From: Thereva unica
Taxonomy: Eukaryota > Arthropoda > Insecta > Diptera > Therevidae
Length of the DNA: 64,000 nucleotides
Reading direction: 5' to 3'
NCBI GenBank assembly: GCA_949987705.1
Contig: OX465286.1
Coordinates: 15,637,676-15,701,675, forward strand
Below the pieces are notes generated by a model. That model saw only the letters and a program-made list of their open reading frames with translations. It ran no database searches and had not been told where the DNA came from. Shown in pieces: positions 57,635 to 64,000 of this stretch. The position numbers were made by a program, and so were the translations under genes. Numbering within the stretch: position 1 is the first letter of the stretch; each line of letters begins with the position of its first letter.

Positions 57635-58242
57635 TTAAGGGGAGGTTCTGGTCAACTGGCCTTAAAAGTCGAACGTTTTCGGGATTTTTTTTAAGCTATT
57701 AAAACATAAAATAATAAAAAACGGTTTTTTTGTAGTTAAAGGTAAACAATTAAAGTTTACAAGAAAAAAAATTTTTTTTTCACAAAATCCAAAATGGTGG
57801 CTCATGCCAAGTTCTTGTGAGGTCGTGCGTGCAGCGAAATCATCTGCGCGGTACATTCCCCAGGGTTCCCCAGGTGTCTGAATTGCATGATATTCCACAT
57901 TAAGTTAGTTCAACATATTGGCAAGGGCTTATACCTAAAATTAGGATAATTTGACGAAAAAAAAGTGACAAAATAAAACAATTGAAAAAAATGTGTATTT
58001 TTTTCATTTTTTTTTTAAAAAACGGCTCATAAAACGATTAATTATGAAAAAATTTCATTTATTATTGGTATAAGCCCCCATAAATTCAATTGACTTCAAG
58101 AATTTCAAAGCTTGAAGGAAATCGGTTGAGCGGTTGCCGAGATATTAGGTACCGCGCACTTGAATTCGTCGTACGGAGATTATCAGCTTCAAAGTTCCGG
58201 GACAGATTTTCGGCTGGTAGAAGTGTGATACTTGCGAAATAT
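57635..58242 (+). mobile_element. TTAA-bounded repeat starting GGGGAGGTTCTGGTCAA
   Basis: TTAA (57635-57638) is followed by GGGGAGGTTCTGGTCAA. The same start recurs at 58437. AT-rich non-coding sequence with long A and T runs follows. The right part ends in a 60-bp arm (58183-58242) that is inverted at 58587-58646. It is probably a non-autonomous element, perhaps related to the TTAA foldback MITE in the LINE. The right limit is uncertain. Confidence 0.45.
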
Positions 58243-58646
58243 CATCTGACGAGCTTGCGGCTTTCTTCTTATTATTTTTATTTGTTGGTTTCTTCACAAT
58301 TCGAGTTACTGCAGGAGCTTCATCCGAATCTGAACTGTCGTCACTAGATGAATCCTGTTTCTTTGCGGGCGTCACTTTAGGTAGAGGTTTTTGAACGGCA
58401 GCTTTTGGCTAAAATTTAAAATTGTAATATAATAAATTAAGGGGAGGTTCTGGTCAAATGGTTTCAAAAAATTGACTTTTTTTTTCACATTCTTGAAATC
58501 TTTGTTATGTTAAAAATAAGTCCGTAAAACCGTTTTGCGTTTTTTTAATTTTTTCAAAAGTTACAGCGCTTCAAAGTGATGCGTGCATATTTCGCAAGTA
58601 TCACACTTCTACCAGCCGAAAATCTGTCCCGGAACTTTGAAGCTGA
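58183..58646. repeat. Perfect 60-bp inverted repeat around a 344-bp loop
   Basis: 58183-58242, beginning TCAGCTTCAAAGTTCC, is the exact reverse complement of 58587-58646. The loop holds a coding exon fragment on the minus strand and the start of the second TTAAGGGGAGG repeat. Perfect identity of the arms suggests recent formation or gene conversion. Confidence 0.85.
58243..58408 (-). pseudogene. Nopp140/NOLC1-like exon fragment
   Basis: On the minus strand an acceptor (TTTAAATTTTAG, ending at 58409) opens a frame: KAAVQKPLPKVTPAKKQ, SSSDDSSDSDEAPAV, a basic IVKKPTNKNNKKKAAS, then SSDD, where the inverted-repeat arm cuts in. Alternating acidic Ser/Asp clusters and Lys/Pro-Ala-Lys stretches are the hallmark of the nucleolar phosphoprotein Nopp140 and of treacle. 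In that family they are CK2 targets and bind Pol I and snoRNP factors. Low-complexity matches are weak evidence, so this is a class call, not an orthologue call. Only one broken exon is present. Confidence 0.5.
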
Positions 58647-58663
58647 CTATGCGCTTACCTTAA
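58437..58663 (+). mobile_element. Second TTAAGGGGAGG repeat, short
   Basis: It starts TTAAGGGGAGGTTCTGGTCAA like 57635 and stops near TTAA (58660-58663), including the right 60-bp arm. It is non-coding. Its 3' end does not mirror its 5' end, so it is probably truncated or rearranged. Confidence 0.4.
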
Positions 58664-58688
58664 GAAAACTCTGAAAATTGCTTTTAAG

Positions 58689-58982
58689 ATGATTCTCTGG
58701 ACCGATTCGAAGATAACCTTGTACTGGATCCACGGTGATTTAAAGAAATGGAAACCATATGTGGCTAACAGAGTAAAGGAGATACAAGAACTTACTAGTG
58801 ATGAGGAGTGGAGATATTGCCCCGGAGCCGATAATCCAGCCGATTTGGTAACTCGAGGAATAAGAGCGAAGCAGTTGATGAAATCGTCCATTTGGAAAGA
58901 GGGACCAGATTGGTTGAAGACTCTACCTACAAATTGGCTGCCAAACGAATTTGATAAGCACAATATTCCTGTACCTCTTTAA
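58689..58982 (+). pseudogene. BEL/Pao RNase H and linker fragment
   Basis: The frame gives MILWTDSKITLYWI, VANRVKEIQELTS, WRYCPGADNPADLVTRG and WLKTLPTNW. This is the end of the RNase H domain and the linker typical of BEL/Pao pol (TDS and NPADLxTRG motifs). It begins within the domain; the RT is absent. A TAA ends it, while the related text DHLQELFTSDEPLLQF continues just after in another register. Confidence 0.82.
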
Positions 58983-59055
58983 TGATGGAAGTAGACCACC
59001 TCCAAGAATTGTTTACTTCAGATGAACCGCTTCTACAATTTCAAAACTACAGCAA

Positions 59056-59811
59056 ATGGAGAAGGCTTTTGCGAATCACCGCTTATTGCTTACGCTTTGT
59101 ATTGTAGATCATGCGAAGGCGAGATGTCGTTTCAAATGTGATCATAATAAATTTTTGACTTGCTCTGAACTCCAACGTTCGGAGTTATACTGGATTAGTT
59201 ACACACAAAGGCTGTGGTACCGAGAAGAAATTGTTGCTGTTAGAACTGGGCGGAAGTTGCTTTCTACCTCTAAAATATTGACATTGTGCCCCACTTTAGA
59301 TGAAGAAGGACTTTTGCGAGTGGGTTCACGATTGCGATTTATGGATGACTTCAAAACCTCTTTTCCAATAATATTGCCCAAGGATTCTTATATTACTGAA
59401 CTGCTCGTAAAAGACAAACACGAAGAGACTCTGCATGGTGGTGTAAATTTGGTACTTTCGCGTGTACGAGAAAGATTTTGGATACCTAAAGGTCGCCAGT
59501 TGATAAAGGCAATAATAAAACGCTGTAGTGTTTGCCGAATGATTCAGACGAGACCAATGACTCAGCCCTTCGCACCGTTACCGCGTGAAAGAATGATGAC
59601 ATCACATCCTTTTGAGACCAGAGGTATAGACTTTGCTGGACCTTTATATACAAAGAAGGACGACGTGCAGAATAATGTTACTAAAAAGGTGTACATAATG
59701 TTGTTCACTTGTGCTACTGTTAGAGCTATACACTTGGAGCTCGTTTTAGATTTGACCACCGAAAGCTGCCTACTAGGGCTAAGGCGATTCCTAGCAAGAC
59801 GAGGCACTCCA

Positions 59812-59881
<70 letters not shown>

Positions 59882-60584
59882 CGACAACGCGCGCACTTTC
59901 AAGCGAGCGGCAAAGGAGATGGGTGTTTTGCAACATTTATTGAACGATGAGAATTTTCAAAATTTTTTAGGTACCCACCGTATAACTTGGAGATTTATCG
60001 TCGAGAGAGCGCCCTGGTGGGGTGGATTCTGGGAGAGGATGGTCCGCAGTGTAAAAAACATTCTGAAAGTTACTATTAGAAAATCCACACTCAACGACGA
60101 TGAACTGAACACATTACTAGCTGAAACTGAAAGCATCATTAATTCCAGACCATTGACATATATCTCGGATGATCCTTTAGACCTAGCTCCCTTGTCACCG
60201 ATGCATTTTTTGAATGGCAGGCATTCAGCTATCCTTTTACCTTCAGCAGCTGGCCCAACTGAACCGTCCAACGGGCAAATACGACAACTTTGGGCCGATC
60301 GATCCAAATTCAGCGACTTCATCTGGAAACGCTGGAGAATAGATTATTTACAGCAACTCCGGTCGTTACACCATAATAAAGGCGGGTTCTCTTCAACCAT
60401 CAAGCCCGATGATGTCGTCCAAGTCTACGATGCTTCTTCACCAAGACTCTTTTGGAAGTTGGCTGTGGTAACTACGATATTCCCAGGAAGAGATGGCAAG
60501 GTACGAGCCTGCGAGGTTCGCTTCTCCAATGGATCCAAATTGCGAAGACCGGTCCAGATGTTGTTTCCAGTTGAAATTTCTTAA
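59056..60584 (+). pseudogene. BEL/Pao integrase, frameshifted by a (TA)n expansion
   Basis: After a leader with SKILTLCPTLDEEGLLRVG comes an HHCC zinc region (HEETLHGG, then CSVCR) and the catalytic core: TRGIDFAGPLY (first D), a tract of Tyr-Ile codons from (TA)n, then SDNARTFKRA (second D) in a different frame and ERAPWWGGFWERM (E). C-terminal motifs LTYISDDPLDLAPLSPMHFL, WADRSKFSDFIWKRW and RRPVQMLFPVE end at the stop 60584. Without the expanded repeat the core would read GTPRYIYSDNARTF. The third part is otherwise clean. It is not functional as it stands. Confidence 0.85.
59814..59879. repeat. (TA)n microsatellite, about 33 repeats
   Basis: Uninterrupted AT dinucleotides inside integrase coding sequence. 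It grew from TATATATAT codons between conserved GTPR and SDNARTF, and its length shifts the downstream frame. Confidence 0.97.
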
Positions 60585-60614
60585 AACGACGTTCTTAGTT
60601 TGCGCGCCGGAGGA

Positions 60615-60860
60615 TGTAGAAAATCTTCACTACTCTGGAAAATAATGTACCGGTATTTCTACCCGGCTCTGCAACTTTGCTCTCTATAGAAATCACAAAT
60701 TCTAGTCTATGTATACCCACCGGACCGATCGTATCGTGTACTTTAATACAATAGCTAGGAATTGTTACCGAATTGATATTAAAACCGTTGTATAATTATA
60801 CCCGAAAGACTTTCATTAAAAATTACCTTAACCTTTTTCACAACACTCATTGTACGTCTT
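60615..60860 (+). repeat. Probable partial 3' LTR of the BEL/Pao element
   Basis: TG at 60615 follows a purine tract about 30 bp after the integrase stop. The sequence is non-coding and has no 5' partner in the window to confirm it. The end is uncertain. Confidence 0.35.
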
Positions 60861-61578
60861 CTTAATAAAGACATTTTTCAATATTTTAATACTCACAATT
60901 GTTATAAATATTATTAATATTGTTATTTTAATTAAAACGTTAATTCACGTTTTTAAATCTACTCTCACTCAAATTTAATTAGTTCACTTCTATATGATAA
61001 TGTAAGTCACTCTCAATGTTAATTTAAATCACTTTTATAAATCGTCTTAATAAAGATGTTTTTAAATATGCACTTTATAAGTACACTGGATAACTATAAA
61101 TTAACTAAAATTGCCGATAAAATTTCGAAAAATCGCACGACTCCCGCTTTTTTTACTGACAATACAACTGTAATTGAAATAACAGAAATGCTGTACCAAC
61201 ACGAAATTTTAACGCATACATTCTCAACATTTATACCGACTACACGTGCTCTGTTCCAATGTTACTTCCATTTGAATGTAAACATTCCAATAGGGGAAAA
61301 AAGGAACATCTTCCGTTTCTTTCATACTCCAGTGCTTTTTGCTTTTAGTGTATGACCATCTCGCGTTTGTTTTTTTTTTTTGAGAATTTTTACTTAATAT
61401 TATGGTTTATCTCTTCTTTCAAATGTTTAACTCTTTTACTTGGCCTTGAGCTCTACCTAATCACTCTTGTTATTATTGCTCGCTGGTATTACCTTCCTGA
61501 ACAAAACAACTGGAGCAAGCGCATAAGAATATTTTTAGATCCGCAGCCACTAAAATCAAAGCCGCAGCTTCTGATTTT
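60861..61578. other. AT-rich region without a recognised gene
   Basis: Two similar phrases CTTAATAAAGACATTTTTCAA (near 60861) and CTTAATAAAGATGTTTTTAAA (near 61047) hint at a degraded duplicate. The inverse of 17335-17365 (TACCAGCGAGCAATAATAA) lies at about 61465-61495, tying this stretch to the segmental-duplication sequence. Open frames at 61056-61355 and 61352-61609 are AT-driven and match nothing I know. Confidence 0.4.
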
Positions 61579-62196
61579 GTTTTCAAATGCGCAAAGGGCT
61601 TTCACATAAACATGAAAAAGTTTATTTCGGAAACTAACCATATATAGCGGAGCATAAAACCCTGCGATACTAGCGCCCCCAGCTCGTGGTGCCGTAGCCT
61701 GAAGTTAATTTGACTCGCGTTTGTCCATATCTACTTAGTATATAATCAATGTCGCCCATTCATTTCATTCCCTCATTGTCAAATTTCACCCATCGGCCAC
61801 GAAATCATCCTCATTTTTTCATCTTCCTTGCCCTTCCTCAATAAAACAACAGGGGTATATAATCAATGACCTCTATGAGTAAAAATAAAAGTTACCAATT
61901 ACACCTTATATTTACGAAGATTACAACCAAGCTATCATCTTTACTTAACAGCTTTTAAAGGCTGGGTTGTTGACAATGCTCAAATTATTTAGCGAATACT
62001 TACACAATTCAGCGAATGTAATTACCCAAGTGGTAAGGAGTTTTGGTATTAATAGCTTTTTGGAGTGTGTCTTTGATAATTACCACCATTAGTCGAAGAA
62101 ATATTTCTGTTTTAAACAGACGAAATTATTTTGGGGCGTCATAATCAGAATTTATTGCTAAAAACCAGAAAATTAATACTATCTATGGGTTGCGAG
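61579..62196. repeat. 618-bp dispersed repeat, copy 2
   Basis: Colinear with 28090-28707 with scattered substitutions. At its right end this copy continues GAAATATCGACATATTTC, where the other copy joins the WWE fragment. So the joint at 28707/28708 is a breakpoint. Confidence 0.9.
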
Positions 62197-62395
62197 AAAT
62201 ATCGACATATTTCAGTAAGTGAAAAATAGTTCACAATAGTCTTAACCTATAATCAATGGCGGTACCGCGTGGAATAATCGCGGCCATGAGATCTTTATAT
62301 GTGCTTTATATCAGTCACATTGGGTGCGCTGCTGTGCTTAAAGTTATCTACAAAGCTCGTTGCGGTTGTTGGATTTAATAAGTCAAAGTTAATAC
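62197..62395. other. Spacer; nothing recognised
   Basis: About 200 bp with GGTACCGCG and GATCTTTATATGTGC but no frame or repeat that I could identify. Confidence 0.4.
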
Positions 62396-62700
62396 ACTCA
62401 ACTCAAACTCAAAAAAGTTTTATTCCAAAATTAATTAGGTACATAAAAATCCAATAGAAAGTTAATACATAAATACAATCCAAATACAAAAAATGCTTCC
62501 TGTAAATAGCATTATAGCTGTATTCTCGGTTTGACAAATTAATCTTAAATTCTTGGAATTTGTTTTCAATTATACTGAAACATGTCCACAAGAATAAATT
62601 TCGTCTTTTATAACAGATGGCGATAGTGTCGCACTGGTCAAAATCCGTGGCTTCGGGTTTGTGAATTTGTAGTATTGGACTCAAGAAGGAGGTTGAGATC
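62396..62700 (-). mobile_element. LINE- or SINE-like 3' tail with (TTGAG)n, minus strand
   Basis: The first 55 bp are the inverse of the tail at 28025-28089 (AATTAATTTTGGAATAAAAC, then TTGAG repeats). The rest, read on the minus strand, has a 91-codon frame (62684-62409) with CDTIAICYKRRNLFLW that I cannot assign. It is probably the 3' part of a non-LTR element or SINE. Confidence 0.45.
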
Positions 62701-62741
62701 TTAGGGCTACTTATAGAAAGTCACTTCTCTGATTCTACACT

Positions 62742-62934
62742 GGGGCCTTATTACCGAATAAGTAATAACCACGTTTTTTATACAACTACTGCCTTTTTTA
62801 TTTACGAGCACCAAATTTCAATTGTTGACATTTACGATAAATTTGTTACGATTTGAGGGTAAATCGTATTCAGTGGTCCCAAAAATACGATTTACGATTA
62901 ATCCGAATCGAATCGTATTCGGTAATAAGGCCCC
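62742..62934. mobile_element. 193-bp MITE with GGGGCCTTATTACCGAATA ends
   Basis: GGGGCCTTATTACCGAATA (62742-62760) is mirrored by TATTCGGTAATAAGGCCCC (62916-62934), a perfect 19-bp terminal inverted repeat. The interior has short ACGATTTACGATT repeats. No clear target duplication, so no superfamily is given. Confidence 0.8.
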
Positions 62935-63277
62935 TGGTTTTATAATTTAAATGCCCCAGAGCAAGTGAATTCTTTTAATTCACCACTAAAAAATAGAAAT
63001 AGAAGCTTCAGCAGATAACAATATTTGATGAGACAACGCTATACGTTAGAAAGAGATGGTCGCCGGTGCATCTACATGCGATTATTTATCTAGCGCTTTC
63101 AGCACATTCAGTTTTTGGTAGCTGTGCTGTACTTCCGTGTTTTTAATTGTTACTCCTCTGTTTATTTACTGACGACTTACGCATTATTAAAGGACTTTTG
63201 GTGTTTCTACATTTGCAACTATCGACTTCGGCTTGTTTTGTGGACTTGATTTGTTATTGATTGGTTTATTACGAACT

Positions 63278-64000
63278 ATGGAAAATTTGTGTGTGACTTG
63301 TAGTCGGTCTTTGACTCGACAGCGAGTTAGACATGAAGTTTCAAGAACGATGTTAGAAGCAAGACCGCGTTTAGCTGACTATATTTCACAGCATATGAGA
63401 ATAGAACAGGTATGTTTAATATATGTAGTTATATATCTATACTCCCACACTTATAATGTTAATATTACTTGTTATTTATTTACACACGTTCTATAGTTTT
63501 TTTTTTCAGGGCCTATTGAACGAGCGGCGACACATTTGCCATCGCTGCTGGGTGGCGGCTACTCGTCATGAGGCTAGATTGAATCAACTTGACTTAAATC
63601 GTGTCGATCTTCAAGTTCCTGAAAATCAAAATGAACCAGAACCCGAAGATTTACACCAAAATCCGGAACAGCCATCAGTTGATGTTATGTTCATAACTGG
63701 ATATAAAAGAACTGCCAATACGTCCAACAGCTGTCTTTTTCCTAGTTGCCGAACAGTTAATCTGGTAAGAGTACCAGTTTTTATAAAATCACGGATGTTA
63801 GTGGAGTATAAGTTATATATTCCACCAAGTGCTCGCATCTGTCAGGTTCATTTAACTTCTAACGAATGGAACGAGTTAGAGGAGCTAAATAATTCATCTT
63901 TTACGGCTCAACACATAAAGGATATGTTAGATGTGTTAAGAGATGCCTGCCAACAATCTGGATTCAATTTCGATAATGTTGAATCTATGACAACATCTGA
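63278..64000 (+). CDS. Zinc-binding protein of transposase-associated type, 5' part (two exons, cut by window end)
   Basis: Exon 1 is 63278-63409 (44 codons from ATG, phase 0) and begins MENLCVTCSRSL. A 100-bp intron (GTATGT to TTTTTTTTTCAG) leads to exon 2, 63510 to beyond 64000, open throughout: GLLNERRHICHRCW, an Asn/Glu/Gln-rich spacer, then CLFPSCRTVNLVRVP, EYKLYIPPSARICQVHL, SNEWNELEEL and FTAQHIKDMLDVL. The CxxC...CxxC pair of exon 1/2 and the later CxxxC...CxxHL region resemble N-termini of insect proteins that continue into a DDE_4/Harbinger-like transposase domain (ISL2EU or PIF type). That domain would lie outside the window, so the call is provisional. It could be a host gene or a transposon gene. 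There are no stops or frameshifts. Confidence 0.6.

Larger units (their letters stand above)
58672..60860 (+). mobile_element. BEL/Pao LTR retrotransposon remnant (RNase H, integrase, part of 3' LTR)
   Basis: Only the 3' half of pol is left. Gag, protease, RT and the 5' LTR are missing, and the left end abuts the TTAA repeat. The reading frame is broken by a stop (58980), a frameshift (about 59100) and a (TA)n expansion (59814-59879). After the integrase stop a purine-rich tract (CCGGAGGA) precedes TGTAGAAAATC at 60615, a likely LTR start. The LTR end was not identified. Confidence 0.8.

Noticed and set aside
59562..59936. Minus-strand frame with a long Tyr-Ile tract
   Set aside because: Antisense of the (TA)n-interrupted integrase.
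61056..61609. Frames of 99 and 85 codons right of the BEL/Pao remnant
   Set aside because: AT-rich, no family, no splice or start context; likely chance.
1..64000. CRISPR arrays, tRNA or rRNA genes, bacterial operons, telomeric repeats
   Set aside because: The tandem repeats lack spacer structure. No tRNA or rRNA signatures were seen. GGGTTC clusters are confined to one MITE.

Overview
The window looks like insect nuclear DNA, possibly dipteran. The grounds are AT-rich spacers, mini-introns of about 45-100 bp, Jockey-, LOA- and CR1-like non-LTR retrotransposons, a BEL/Pao LTR element, a pogo/Tigger-type transposon and fragments of animal genes (a DOCK GTPase exchange factor and a WWE-domain protein). 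The order is inferred, not proven. Nothing suggests a bacterium, organelle or virus. This is heterochromatin-like or otherwise repeat-dominated DNA. The only candidate intact gene of unclear status is cut by the right edge.

Left third (1-18848). A 311-bp satellite fills 1-8251 and 9092-13930 (about 42 units) and is split by a 5'-truncated CR1-like LINE on the minus strand. It abuts three tandem 340-bp copies of the last part of a WWE-domain exon (13936-14915). A segment of about 4 kb follows and recurs at 28710-32626. It carries a hairpin MITE, unknown ORFs and a DOCK6/7/8-like (zir-like) pseudogene whose exon pieces are in the wrong order.

Middle (18849-32626). A full-length Jockey-type LINE sits between 14-bp target duplications. 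Its ORF1 is intact. Its ORF2 has one stop codon and a 729-bp foldback MITE inserted at TTAA. Next comes a pogo/Tigger-like element encoding a DDD transposase with a C-terminal PHD-like finger, broken by a homopolymer frameshift. Then come a 618-bp repeat (again at 61579-62196) and the second copy of the segmental duplication.

Right half (32727-57547). The most striking structure is an array of 73 copies of one small exon plus its 55-bp intron. Units are 271 bp or 267 bp. The 271-bp units contain a symmetric 216-bp phase-0 exon. The 267-bp units have lost 4 bp, which breaks the spliced frame but makes the whole unit, intron included, one open frame of 89 codons. The array is interrupted by a LOA-like LINE lacking both ends, whose ORF2 runs in frame into the exon repeat, and by a hAT-type MITE with an 8-bp target duplication. 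Only the last unit ends in a strong GTGAGT donor.

Right end (57548-64000). TTAA-flanked repeats, a Nopp140-like exon fragment lying between perfect 60-bp inverted repeats, a decayed BEL/Pao pol fragment with a (TA)n expansion inside its integrase core, further MITEs and repeat tails, and the first two exons of a zinc-binding protein of transposase-associated type that runs off the window. Apart from the elements' own proteins there is no evidence of genes acting together. The layout records amplification, segmental duplication and nested insertion.
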